A DNA stretch of 64,000 nt. It comes from Sneathiellales bacterium. Lineage in GTDB: Bacteria; Pseudomonadota; Alphaproteobacteria; JANQFL01. The translations under genes were made by a program, and so were the position numbers. Where the stretch lies: positions 1-64,000 of the forward strand of contig JANQFL010000110.1 in the NCBI GenBank assembly GCA_028277845.1, given 5' to 3'. Shown piece by piece: positions 32,475-40,893 of this stretch (positions are counted from its first letter, which is position 1; every line of letters starts with the position of its first letter). The notes below the pieces were generated by a model. It was not told the origin of the DNA, made no database searches, and was given only the letters and a program-made list of their open reading frames with translations.

Positions 32475-32963
32475 ATGACGGCAAATCAGAACGCGGCGCC
32501 GCGTATCAACAGGTTTGTTTGGACCTTCGATGCCTACCCTTATCGGGTGGTGCCCGAAGACGATGGACTGGCGTTGGACTTTCCGGATTTCCCGGAAATC
32601 GCCTGCTTCATTCCGCACGACGAAAATGACCGGGATATCGAGGCCTATGCCCTCGACGCGGTGATCGCCGCATTGCGTGGCCGGATCGAACGGCGCCAGC
32701 CGGTTCCCGTGGGCGACAGTCGTGCCGGCAACGTGGTCCGCATTCCGTTTCTGGCGCAGAACAAGCTGGCCCTGTATCACGGCCTGGTGGAACGCGGCCT
32801 GTCCAACCGGGCGTTCGCGAAGATGCTGGGTAAAAGCGAGGGCATCGTTCGCCGGCTGCTCGACCTGGATCACGAATCAAGCTACCGGTCCCTGGCGGCG
32901 GCCTTGGACTCCATCGGTATCCGGCACCAGGAGCGCGTCGAGTTTCTGGCGGAAGCGGTGTAG
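32475..32963 (+). CDS. hicB: HicB-like antitoxin with C-terminal helix-turn-helix
   Basis: A 162-residue protein. The N-terminal half (YPYRVVPEDDGLALDFPDFPEIACF, DALDAVIAALRGRI) is the HicB partial RNase-H fold, and the C-terminal half (NKLALYHGLVERGLSNRAFAKMLGKSEGIVRRLLDLDHESSYRSLAAAL) is a DNA-binding helix-turn-helix. HicB neutralises HicA and represses its own operon. ATG 32475 is chosen, with a GGGGATAT-type ribosome site; a GTG at 32427 would add 16 residues. It is the likely ligand of both operator copies. Confidence 0.7.
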   Translation: MTANQNAAPRINRFVWTFDAYPYRVVPEDDGLALDFPDFPEIACFIPHDENDRDIEAYALDAVIAALRGRIERRQPVPVGDSRAGNVVRIPFLAQNKLALYHGLVERGLSNRAFAKMLGKSEGIVRRLLDLDHESSYRSLAAALDSIGIRHQERVEFLAEAV

Positions 32964-33014
32964 CGTCCGGTCTACCCAATCATCGCCACTCTCTTCTAGT
33001 ACCTCTGCAGCCTT

Positions 33015-35252
33015 TCAAATCAACGCCGCGTCGGTCATGACCTCGACCAACGCCGGGCCGTCGTGGGCCAGCACCTGCTGGATGGCATCGCCCAACGCAT
33101 CCGCTGTCTCCACCCGCACGCCGTAGCCACCGCAGTTGCGGGCGAATTGGGCGAAGTCGGGGTTTTGCAGGGCGGTCTGCCAGACCGGCCAGTTGCCGGC
33201 CCGCTGCTCCTTGGAGATTTTGCCGAGTTCGCCGTTGTTGAGCAGGATATGCGTGAGGTTCATGCCGTACTTCACGGCCGTGGTGAACTCGCCCATGTAC
33301 TGGCCGAAGCCGCCGTCACCGCTGATCGCCAGCACCGGCCGGCCCTGGTGCGGGCCGGGGACCTGGGTTGCCGCCCAGGCGCCGATGGCGGCGGGCAGGC
33401 AGAAACCGATGGAACCGAGATAGCCCGACATCAACACCGACTGCCCCTTGCATTCGAAATAGCGGCCGAACGAATAAGTGTTGTTGCCGACATCAACGGC
33501 GATGACCGCGTCTGCGGGGCAGAGGTCGGACAGCGTCGCGAACACGGCCGCCGAGGAGATGCCCGAACTGCCCGTCTTGATCGCCCGGCGGGCCTTCTCG
33601 TCGCGCCACTGCCGCCAGCGCTCGGCCAGTTCGGCACGGGCATCAACGGCGGGCGTTTCGGCGGGCAGGGCGTTCATCATGCGTGATGCCGTGACGCCGA
33701 TCTCGCCCCACACAGGCACGTCGACGCCGTGGAACTTGCCCAGGGCCATGCGGTCGAAATCGACCTGGATGATCGGCTTCTTGGCTTCGATGCCGGTGTG
33801 GTTGGAAAACGATGCGCCGAACACGATCAACAGGTCGGCGCCGTTCATGGCCCAGCTCGCGACCGGCGTGCCGCTGCGCCCCAGCACCCCGGCGGCCAGA
33901 GGGTGATCGTCCGCAATCTGGCCCTTGGCCTTGAAGGTGGTCAGCACCGGCGCGTTCAACCGCTCGGCCAGTGCCGTGATCGCCGCCATGGAGTCGCGGG
34001 CACCGTAGCCGACGATGATGGCCGGATGTTCCGCCTGGGCGATCCTGTCCATGGCCTCGTTCAGGGCGTCGTCGGGCGGGGCGATGGCGGTGGCGCTCAA
34101 GCGGCCCGCAGGGCCCGAAGCCTCGGCACCGTCCTCCGCGGGGATTACCTGCACTTCGTCGGGGAAGATCAGGTGGGCGACATCGCGCTCGACGACGGCG
34201 TGTTTGAGCGCCAGCGTCATCAGCTCGGCATGTTTGCTGCCCGGCAGGACGGTCTGGCTGAAGCGGCTCACCGCCTCGAACGCCGACGAGAGATCGATTT
34301 CCTGGAACGCACCGGGGCCGAACACCTGGGTGTTGACTTGGCCGGTCAAGGCCAGCACAGGTGCGCGGTCCACTTTGGCGTCCCACAGGCCGGTGAGAAG
34401 ATTGGTGGCGCCGGGCCCGGCAATCGTCAGGCAGGCGGCCGGCGTGCCGGTCAGCTTGGCGTAGCCCGAGCAGGCGAAGGCCGCGGCGCCTTCGTGACGG
34501 ATGCCGATGAAGGTGAGTTCGCCCGCCTCCTCGCGCACCCGGATGGCGTCGGCCAGGCCAAGATTGCTGTGCCCGACCATACCGAACACGTGGCTGACGC
34601 CCCAGTTGACCATGGTCTCGGCCATGACGTCGCTGACGGTGCGGACGCGCTCGCGCCGTTCCTTGATCTGCACGTAGATACCATCGTCGCGCACCTCGAG
34701 CGGATAGGTGTCGGCCTTGTCGTCCATGCCCTCGGGCGCCTTGCCGGTGATCGGGTCGAAGTCCCAGCCGTGCCACGGACAACGCAGCCAGCAATCACCC
34801 TTGTCGTCGCAGTCGATGGTGCCTTCGCCCAGCGGCCCGCCCTGGTGCGGGCAGGCATTGTCCAGTGCGCCGAACGCGTCGCCCAGCCGGGTCAGGGCGA
34901 TGGTCTTGGACCCGGCCTGCACCGCCCGCACTTCGCGGTCGGCCAGGTCGTCTGGCCCGGCCACCTTGACCCAGACGGTTTCCAGACCCTGATCGGCGTC
35001 CAGGTCTTCCTGGGTGATGCGCTTATGGCTGCCGTCGCAATAGGGCGGCTTGCCGGTGCGTTTGCACTGACACAGGAACTGCCGTCCGTCCTCCTCGACC
35101 TTGAACACCACCGGCTTTATGCCGGAGCCCTTGTGCGAGCCGTCGCAGAACGGCTGGGTCCTGGACCGGCCGCAGGCGCACCAGGCGTAGTTCTTGCCGG
35201 CTTTCAGCTCGACGGGCGCGGGTTTGGTGTCGGCGATCTTGGCGTCTGTCAT
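33015..35252 (-). CDS. CDGSH-CDGSH-Rieske-thiamine diphosphate enzyme fusion
   Basis: A 745-residue four-module protein. Two CDGSH [2Fe-2S] motifs are complete: C25/C27/C36/H40 (CACGRSRTQPFCDGSH) and C61/C63/C72/H76 (CQCKRTGKPPYCDGSH). A Rieske [2Fe-2S] domain follows with C134-H136 and C158-H161 (CPHQGG, CPWHGW). Residues ~205-745 are a ThDP enzyme of the acetolactate synthase/pyruvate oxidase class: FIGIRHEGAAAFACSGYAKLTG holds the cofactor-activating Glu, and GDGGFGQYMGEFTTAVKYGMNLTHILLNN the GDG-NN diphosphate motif. Start 35252 has GGAG upstream. It probably decarboxylates a 2-oxo acid and passes electrons through the clusters. Substrate unknown. Confidence 0.85.
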   Translation of the reverse strand: MTDAKIADTKPAPVELKAGKNYAWCACGRSRTQPFCDGSHKGSGIKPVVFKVEEDGRQFLCQCKRTGKPPYCDGSHKRITQEDLDADQGLETVWVKVAGPDDLADREVRAVQAGSKTIALTRLGDAFGALDNACPHQGGPLGEGTIDCDDKGDCWLRCPWHGWDFDPITGKAPEGMDDKADTYPLEVRDDGIYVQIKERRERVRTVSDVMAETMVNWGVSHVFGMVGHSNLGLADAIRVREEAGELTFIGIRHEGAAAFACSGYAKLTGTPAACLTIAGPGATNLLTGLWDAKVDRAPVLALTGQVNTQVFGPGAFQEIDLSSAFEAVSRFSQTVLPGSKHAELMTLALKHAVVERDVAHLIFPDEVQVIPAEDGAEASGPAGRLSATAIAPPDDALNEAMDRIAQAEHPAIIVGYGARDSMAAITALAERLNAPVLTTFKAKGQIADDHPLAAGVLGRSGTPVASWAMNGADLLIVFGASFSNHTGIEAKKPIIQVDFDRMALGKFHGVDVPVWGEIGVTASRMMNALPAETPAVDARAELAERWRQWRDEKARRAIKTGSSGISSAAVFATLSDLCPADAVIAVDVGNNTYSFGRYFECKGQSVLMSGYLGSIGFCLPAAIGAWAATQVPGPHQGRPVLAISGDGGFGQYMGEFTTAVKYGMNLTHILLNNGELGKISKEQRAGNWPVWQTALQNPDFAQFARNCGGYGVRVETADALGDAIQQVLAHDGPALVEVMTDAALI

Positions 35253-35356
35253 GGGCGGCACGGCTCCGGCGGCAGTGAAAGGACTGCAAACAAGATGGTG
35301 CCACGGACAAGCCGTGGCAATCCACCTGCCGGTTTCTCCGCCGCGCCGGCGTGCCG

Positions 35357-37132
35357 CTACGCCGCCCGCACTACCCGGGCGATCAGGCCGAGCATGGTGT
35401 CGTCCCATTCGATCGGGGCGTCGCTGAGACGCCAGCGGCGGTAGAACGCGGCCGCCGCCAGCTTCGCGTCATCGCCGGTTGCCTGGGCCAGGTCGTCGCC
35501 TTCGCGCACGGCGGCCAGGTAGTAGTAGAGATCGCCCATGCGGTCGATAACGTGCTGGATTTTCATGGTCTGCAGCTCGGGCGAGGCGGTGCGCAGTTCG
35601 GCGGCCTTCTCTTTGAGGACGTCAAGTTCCGCTGCGATGAACGCGCGTTCCTCGGACAAATTATCGCCAAGCGTTGCCAGTTCCTCGTTCATGACCTGGA
35701 AGTAGGCCTTGTCGTGGTCGTAGCGGTGGATGTCGCGCAGCACCTGCATCAGCAGGGTGTTGTGGGAGCCTTCCCAATTCTCGAAGATGACGGTTTCGCG
35801 CAGCAGCCGGGGCAGCACCGACGTGGTCTCGATCGCGCCGTTGCCGGCCAGGGTGTCGACCGCCCGGTGCAGGCTGTCGACGGCGCGTTTGGAAATGACG
35901 CTCTTGCCCACATTGGCCATCAGGCGGCCGAAGGACTGCCGGGCCGGGTCGGTGCTTTCGCCGGTGTCGTTGGCGTCCTGCAACGCGATCAGGGCGTAAG
36001 TTCCGGCCAGGCCGACGGTCAACTCGGCCTTGATGCGGGCCAGGTTCTCGCGCACCAGGGGATAGTCGATGATGCGCTTGCCGAAGGCGTGGCGGGTGTC
36101 GGCGTAAACCCGGGCCAGGCGGTAACCCCGCTGGGTGAAGCCCAGAACCGCGGTGGCCAGGGCGATGCGCGAGTGGTGGATGACGTTCTCCATCATCCGG
36201 TTGAAGCCTTTCTCGACCGGGCCGAGGGGGATGGCGTAGGCGTCGTGGAAATCGATTTCGGACGAGGCCAGCGCCCGGGTGCCGAGCTTCTCCTTCAATC
36301 GCCGGAAGGAATAGTCGTTCAATGTGCCGTCGGGCTTGCGCACCGGCACGGCGAACATGGCCAGGCCCTTGGTGCCGGCCTGGGTTTCGTCGTAACGGGC
36401 GCTGAGCACGATCAGTTCGGCGTCGGCATTGGAGCAGAACCACTTCTCGCCGCGGATGTGCCAGTCACCGGCATCGTCCTGCCAGGCCAGGGTGGCGTTG
36501 GCGCCCACATCGGAGCCGCCTTGTACCTCGGTGAGGAATTGGGAGGCGGTGAAGTTATCGTCGTAACTCAGGGTCTCCAGCTTTTCGACCAGGTAATCGC
36601 GCTCGGGCACATTGGGCAGGTCGCGCAGCAGCCGGGCGATTTCAAAATTGCAGATCACCGGGCAATTGTGCCCGGCCTCGCCGGCCTGGCAGGCCAGGAA
36701 ATAGAATCCCATGCCTTCGCGCAGGCCGCCCTTGCGGGCCAGGCGGCCGACCACGCCGGTGCGGTAGATCATGTTGCCGGCATCGGCGTAGCTCGGGTGG
36801 TGCACGATTTTTTCGATGCGCTCGCCGATGCCGTTGTAGCGTTCGACGCGCGGATTGTTGGGATGCCGGTCGTTTTCGCTGGTCGCGTCCGTCAGGGGAC
36901 CGGAGACGTCGTCGCCGAACGCGGCCAAGTCTCCGTGTACGGTGTCGTAGTGCGCGCCCAGGTGATAGCGCAGGGTGTGCTGGAAATCGGGGTCGGTGAG
37001 GTAGGCGTTTTCACGGCAGGCCTCCATCCAGGCCCGCATGTTGGCTCGGCCGAAATCGTGGCCCGGCTGGGATTCTTCGCCCCGCCAGCTTTCCTTGCTC
37101 CCTTGCCGCTGCAGTTCCACAAATTTGTTCAT
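35357..37132 (-). CDS. AidB-like acyl-CoA dehydrogenase
   Basis: A 591-residue FAD enzyme of the acyl-CoA dehydrogenase superfamily. FTASQFLTEVQGGSDVGANAT is the flavin-binding loop (TExxxGSD), WHIRGEKWFCSNADAELIVL and KLGTRALASSEIDFHDA the substrate/FAD segments, and NWEGSHNTLLMQVLRDI the C-terminal dehydrogenase motif. Length and GNxPxI-type middle segment fit the AidB/long-chain branch with an extra helical C-terminal domain. GGGAGGA precedes ATG 37132. The ThDP fusion gene lies 104 bases downstream on the same strand and may be cotranscribed. Confidence 0.85.
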   Translation of the reverse strand: MNKFVELQRQGSKESWRGEESQPGHDFGRANMRAWMEACRENAYLTDPDFQHTLRYHLGAHYDTVHGDLAAFGDDVSGPLTDATSENDRHPNNPRVERYNGIGERIEKIVHHPSYADAGNMIYRTGVVGRLARKGGLREGMGFYFLACQAGEAGHNCPVICNFEIARLLRDLPNVPERDYLVEKLETLSYDDNFTASQFLTEVQGGSDVGANATLAWQDDAGDWHIRGEKWFCSNADAELIVLSARYDETQAGTKGLAMFAVPVRKPDGTLNDYSFRRLKEKLGTRALASSEIDFHDAYAIPLGPVEKGFNRMMENVIHHSRIALATAVLGFTQRGYRLARVYADTRHAFGKRIIDYPLVRENLARIKAELTVGLAGTYALIALQDANDTGESTDPARQSFGRLMANVGKSVISKRAVDSLHRAVDTLAGNGAIETTSVLPRLLRETVIFENWEGSHNTLLMQVLRDIHRYDHDKAYFQVMNEELATLGDNLSEERAFIAAELDVLKEKAAELRTASPELQTMKIQHVIDRMGDLYYYLAAVREGDDLAQATGDDAKLAAAAFYRRWRLSDAPIEWDDTMLGLIARVVRAA

Positions 37133-37320
37133 GGCATCCTCCCGTTGTCGGCCCATACCACCGTATGCTCAGGCTAAGTTCCGGCGATGCACGGGCCAAT
37201 GGGCGGTCCGGCCAAATACCGGGGTGGAACGGACAAAGCGCCTCAATTCGGACGCGTCAGGCCATTGCGTCTCCGCCGTTCCTGTCGCACTGTCGGGGGA
37301 GTTGACGACGGGGGAGGCCG

Positions 37321-38286
37321 GTGGAGGACCCATCCAAGGATATCGTTATCTTTGCACCGCGCTGCGCAGTCGGCATGAGCCTCATGCTGATCAAGGACCT
37401 ATGCTGGGTGGCGACGCGGGAAGCCGGTCTGGCGGCGCCGGACCGCAGCGTGCGTCTGGTCAGTGCCGACGGCACGGCCGTGCGCTGTTTTTCCGGAACC
37501 GAGGTGGCGGTCGACGGCGCCATCGATCCTGCCGAACGGCCGGGTGCCGTGTTCGTCGCCGCGTTCTGGGGCAGTGCCGAACAGGCCATGGCGGACGACG
37601 CCCCGGTCATTCCGTGGCTGCAGGCCTGTCATGACGGCGGCGTGCCGTTGGCGGCGTCGAGCACCGGGACGTTTTTTCTCGCCGAGGCCGGCCTGCTCGA
37701 CGGTAAGGTGGCGACCACCTATCCGCCGTTCGTCGAGACTTTCCGGCGGCGCTATCCCGACGTGCGCCTGCGGCCGGAGCGGGCGATCACCGACGCCGGC
37801 GGCCTTTATTGCGCCAACGGCATTCCGGCCGGCTGCGATCTTATCGTCTCGGTATTGGAACTGCTGCACGGGCCCGATGTGGCGCGGCGGGTGGCCGGCC
37901 AATTCCTGGTCGGTTTCAGCCGCAGTTACGCCGTCGCCAATATCGCGTTCGACGGCCAGAAATATCACCACGACCGCCAGGTGCTGACGGCCCAGCAATG
38001 GCTGGAACGCAATTACGCCGGCGATGTGCGCCTTACCGACCTGGCCGCCGACGTGGGTATGAGCGGGCGCAATTTCAGCCGCCGCTTCAAGGCCGCCACC
38101 GGCGACAGCCCGCAGGCCTATCTGCAGCGCATTCGTGTCGAGGCGGCCAAGGATCTGCTGCGCGAAACCAACATTTCGCTATCGGAAGTCGCCTACCGGG
38201 TCGGCTATGCCGATCCCGGATCGTTTACCCACATTTTTCGTCAGCTGACCGGCGAGTCGCCGCGCGATTTTCGTGACGGCGTCTAG
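37321..38286 (+). CDS. GlxA-type regulator (DJ-1/PfpI domain plus AraC helix-turn-helix)
   Basis: A 321-residue regulator. The N-terminal ~180 residues are a DJ-1/PfpI-like domain (VFVAAFWGSAEQ, LAEAGLLDGKVATTYPPFVETFRRRYPDV); the nucleophile Cys usually seen in the CTG elbow is Ser here (AASSTGTFF), so it is likely a ligand sensor without catalysis. The C-terminus is a complete AraC DNA-binding domain (LTDLAADVGMSGRNFSRRFKAATGDSPQAYLQRIRVEAAKDLL, SEVAYRVGYADPGSFTHIFRQLTG). GTG 37321 start follows GGGGAGG. It diverges from the acyl-CoA dehydrogenase operon. Confidence 0.85.
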   Translation: MEDPSKDIVIFAPRCAVGMSLMLIKDLCWVATREAGLAAPDRSVRLVSADGTAVRCFSGTEVAVDGAIDPAERPGAVFVAAFWGSAEQAMADDAPVIPWLQACHDGGVPLAASSTGTFFLAEAGLLDGKVATTYPPFVETFRRRYPDVRLRPERAITDAGGLYCANGIPAGCDLIVSVLELLHGPDVARRVAGQFLVGFSRSYAVANIAFDGQKYHHDRQVLTAQQWLERNYAGDVRLTDLAADVGMSGRNFSRRFKAATGDSPQAYLQRIRVEAAKDLLRETNISLSEVAYRVGYADPGSFTHIFRQLTGESPRDFRDGV

Positions 38287-38681
38287 CGCGGGGCCCACGG
38301 TTTGCAGTCGGGCCGCGGCACATAGGAAAAGGTTTTGGTGATGATGCGCCATTCGCCCTCGGATTTGACCAGCGTGAGGTAATCCGTGAACCGTTTGTCC
38401 CCCAGCGCAACCATCACTTTGGCGAAGGCGCATTCCGGATTGGATTGATCGACTGTGATGATGGCGTCTTCCTTGGGATTGCCCAGTTCGGCATCGCTGA
38501 TGCGGCCTGCGACGGCGGCATAGACCACATCCATGGGGCGGTCTTCCACTTCGCCCGTTGCCGCGCTGTACAAGTGACAGGCCGGATGGAAGATGGTTTT
38601 CAACGTGTCGATATCGCCTTCATAGAATCCATCGAAATAGGCGCGCAGGGCCTGGGTGATTTCGCCGTGATCTGCGTCCAT
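38283..38681 (-). CDS. NTF2-like (SnoaL/lumazine-binding-type) protein
   Basis: A 132-residue small cone-shaped fold protein: ITQALRAYFDGFYEGDIDTLKTIFHPACHLYSAATGEV and DYLTLVKSEGEWRIITKTFSYVPRPDC are typical of the NTF2-like superfamily, near the lumazine-binding-type subgroup. Function is unknown; members bind small hydrophobic ligands or act as isomerases or hydratases. It converges with the AraC gene, overlapping its stop by four bases. Confidence 0.75.
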   Translation of the reverse strand: MDADHGEITQALRAYFDGFYEGDIDTLKTIFHPACHLYSAATGEVEDRPMDVVYAAVAGRISDAELGNPKEDAIITVDQSNPECAFAKVMVALGDKRFTDYLTLVKSEGEWRIITKTFSYVPRPDCKPWAPR

Positions 38682-38726
38682 ACGGAACCTCCCGGAACTC
38701 GAATTGAGGTGATCATAGATCGAAAA

Positions 38727-39263
38727 CTATGCCCCGTCTTCGTTGATGATGGCGGGAGAACCGTTTGCTTCCAGATCGCTGTTGTCGACCAATTCCCAGA
38801 ACGGGCGGCCATGCATGAGTTGCACCGGGAAGGTTTGGGCGGCAAACCACATTTGCACCGCGCCCGGCATCCCGTTGCTCAATGGGGTCATGAGCCTTCG
38901 TGTGCGCCACTGGCCGCCCTGGTTCCAACGGAACGTACTTTCCGAATAAAGTGGCAGGCGGTATCGCACCAACATGTCGATATGGCCAACAATGTATTCG
39001 CGGTAATCCGTTTTCGTAACGTCTGTCAATCTTTTCCCGGTGACATTGGAACCGAAGGCCGCGTTGAAGGCGTCGCCGGCCAGGCGGACAATCCCGTCAG
39101 TATTGTCATCGACGAATTCGACCAGCACGAGGTGGGGCAGAATGGATTTCGGCATGGCAACCGGGTCCAGATCGCGGCGATCCGGAACGCCGTCGGTTCC
39201 AGGCAGGCTGTTCCAGTAACGGTAACAGGCCGTGAGAACGCTATCGTCACGAAAGCGCAACAT
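38727..39263 (-). CDS. PAS_5-family (PF07310-type) protein
   Basis: A 178-residue PAS-fold protein. VLTACYRYWNSLPGTDGVPDRRDLDPVAMPKSILPHLVLVEFVDD, IVRLAGDAFNAAFGSNVTGKRLTDV and MTPLSNGMPGAVQMWFAAQTF follow the PAS_5 family common in Rhodospirillales. These usually stand alone as presumed sensors with no output domain. Start at 39263 (MLRFRDDS) is uncertain, because the track ORF is open upstream and the ribosome site is weak. A second family member lies at 60741 and a relic at 22318. Confidence 0.7.
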   Translation of the reverse strand: MLRFRDDSVLTACYRYWNSLPGTDGVPDRRDLDPVAMPKSILPHLVLVEFVDDNTDGIVRLAGDAFNAAFGSNVTGKRLTDVTKTDYREYIVGHIDMLVRYRLPLYSESTFRWNQGGQWRTRRLMTPLSNGMPGAVQMWFAAQTFPVQLMHGRPFWELVDNSDLEANGSPAIINEDGA

Positions 39264-39406
39264 CAAAACCGATCCGTGATCGATGTTTTTTACAAACCGG
39301 TGCTTACCATCCGTGCTCGGTAATCCACTCAAATAGGAGTGCCATTTAATACCAGGCTGCGCAAGAATAAGTTGGTCTGGATACAACGGCGCTTCGGTGA
39401 TCGGCT

Positions 39407-40030
39407 TCAGTTGTCGAGCGCCAGCTTCCCGCCTAAACCGATCATCAAACTGCCGCCGAGATAACGGGTGACCCGCTGCGCCCGGCTGGACCGGCGCAGC
39501 CGGTCGACCACGGCGCCGGCGAAATAAACGCAGAATATGTCGGCCGACGAAAATGTCAGATTGACGATGGTGCCGAGAATCATCAACTGCGCCCAAAGTG
39601 GCAATGACGCCGCCGGATCGGCAAATTGGGGCAGGAAAGCGATGAAGAAAATCGCCGTTTTGGGATTGAGTACCTCGACGAGCACGCTTTCCATGAACGC
39701 CCGTCGTGGGCTTTTGGTTTTCGCGACACCGGTCTGCGTCTCGTTGCGTCGGATGATGATGGTGATGCCGAGCCAGATGAGATAGGCCGCGCCGGCCAGC
39801 TTGACCGCCAGATAGGCCGCCGGCACCAATGTGAAGACGACCGATAGGCCAAAGGCGGCGGCGATGACGTGGGCGTAGCCGCCGATGTGAATGCCCAGCG
39901 CCGCCATGAACCCGGCCCGCCGTCCGCGCGCCAATGTCTGTGCCGCCGCGTAGATCATCGCGGGACCGGGCATGTAGGCGAACACCGCCGTGGCGGCCAG
40001 AAAGGCAAGAAACAGTTCGATCGATGGCAC
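39407..40030 (-). CDS. LysE/RhtB-family amino-acid exporter (second)
   Basis: A 207-residue inner-membrane exporter with about six helices. AVFAYMPGPAMIYAAAQTLARGRRAGFMAALGIHIGG includes the PGP motif, and LVEVLNPKTAIFFIAFLPQF the conserved NPK segment. It is a paralogue of the protein at 3921. It is divergent from the DUF6134 operon, and its own promoter was not recognised. Substrate unknown. Confidence 0.85.
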   Translation of the reverse strand: MPSIELFLAFLAATAVFAYMPGPAMIYAAAQTLARGRRAGFMAALGIHIGGYAHVIAAAFGLSVVFTLVPAAYLAVKLAGAAYLIWLGITIIIRRNETQTGVAKTKSPRRAFMESVLVEVLNPKTAIFFIAFLPQFADPAASLPLWAQLMILGTIVNLTFSSADIFCVYFAGAVVDRLRRSSRAQRVTRYLGGSLMIGLGGKLALDN

Positions 40031-40109
40031 GGGCGCCGTCCCCGATAGCGGCAGATTGGCACGGACTATAACACGGGGCCTTCAAAATGCAGTCACCGCC
40101 GCCGGCCGG

Positions 40110-40138
40110 TGATCCATCCGTTTGTCGGCGCCGTACAA
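40110..40138 (+). promoter_or_regulatory. ECF11 (RpoE-ChrR type) promoter for the DUF6134-SDR-SnoaL operon
   Basis: TGATCC (40110-40115), exactly 18 bases, then TACAA (40134-40138). This is the TGATCC-N18-TA pattern known for the group IV sigma factor RpoE of Rhodobacter. It also agrees with the two promoters flanking the sigma gene at 47438-47517. Transcription would start near 40146, after the ATG of the track ORF. Confidence 0.7.
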
Positions 40139-40191
40139 GACGCGTGACTTGTGAGCTTTCATCCGGCGCGCGTCCGAAACGGCAGTTGGTT

Positions 40192-40893
40192 TTGAAAAAA
40201 CCGGTATGGGGCTTGGCCGCGTTGTGTCTGGCGCTGTGTGCCGGCATTGATGCGCGTGCTGCGAACCCGACCGACCCGTTATCCCTCTATGGCCCGCGCA
40301 TCGAGTTCGATGTCTACCGCAACGGATCCAAGGTGGGCTACCACCATGTCCGGCTCTCGCAAATCGGGGCCGAGATATTGGCGGAAAGCGAGTTCACCCT
40401 CCGTATCAAGCTGTTGTTCATTACGGCCTACAGCTTCGACTATCGGTCGCAGGCCGTTTGGCGTGAAGGCCAGTTGCAACGTCTCGACGTCAAGGTCGAT
40501 GACGACGGCAAATTGATCAATCTGACGGTGCGCAGGGACGGCGACGTCATGAAGATCGACGGCCGGAGCGGACGGATCTCGGAAACCGCGCCGCTCTTTC
40601 CCACCAACCACTGGCATGCCGGCGTGCTGAAGCAATCCCGCGTCCTCAATACGCTGACGGGCCGCATCAACAAGGTCTTGATCGCTCCGGCGGGAATGGA
40701 AGCGGTGGAAACCGAGCACGGCCGTGTCGAGGCGACGCGTTATGTCTATTCCGGCGACCTGCAAACCGAGGTCTGGTACGACGGGTCCGGGCGGTGGGTC
40801 AAAATGCGTTTCGAGGGCCGTGACGGGACGGCCATCGATTATGTCTGCCGGTTATGCCAGGGCCCGGCGGGCGGCAAGACGGCGGTGCGGTGA
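40192..40893 (+). CDS. DUF6134-like exported protein of the ECF11 regulon
   Basis: A 233-residue exported protein. The predicted promoter lies inside the longer track ORF (40087), so the start is moved to TTG 40192, which yields a good signal peptide (M-KKPVWGLAALCLALCAGIDARA). The mature part has IEFDVYRNGSKVGYHHVRLS, LRIKLLFITAYSFDYRSQAVW and VDDDGKLINLTVRRDGD, a pattern I associate with DUF6134. Beta-rich sequence suggests a lipid- or ligand-binding periplasmic role. It overlaps the SDR start as TGATG. Confidence 0.65.
   Translation: MKKPVWGLAALCLALCAGIDARAANPTDPLSLYGPRIEFDVYRNGSKVGYHHVRLSQIGAEILAESEFTLRIKLLFITAYSFDYRSQAVWREGQLQRLDVKVDDDGKLINLTVRRDGDVMKIDGRSGRISETAPLFPTNHWHAGVLKQSRVLNTLTGRINKVLIAPAGMEAVETEHGRVEATRYVYSGDLQTEVWYDGSGRWVKMRFEGRDGTAIDYVCRLCQGPAGGKTAVR

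Noticed and set aside
35351-37177. 608-codon plus-strand ORF opposite the acyl-CoA dehydrogenase (and 33729-35444 opposite the ThDP fusion)
   Set aside because: Mirror ORFs of strongly GC-biased genes; translations show only complement-type composition with no recognisable motif.
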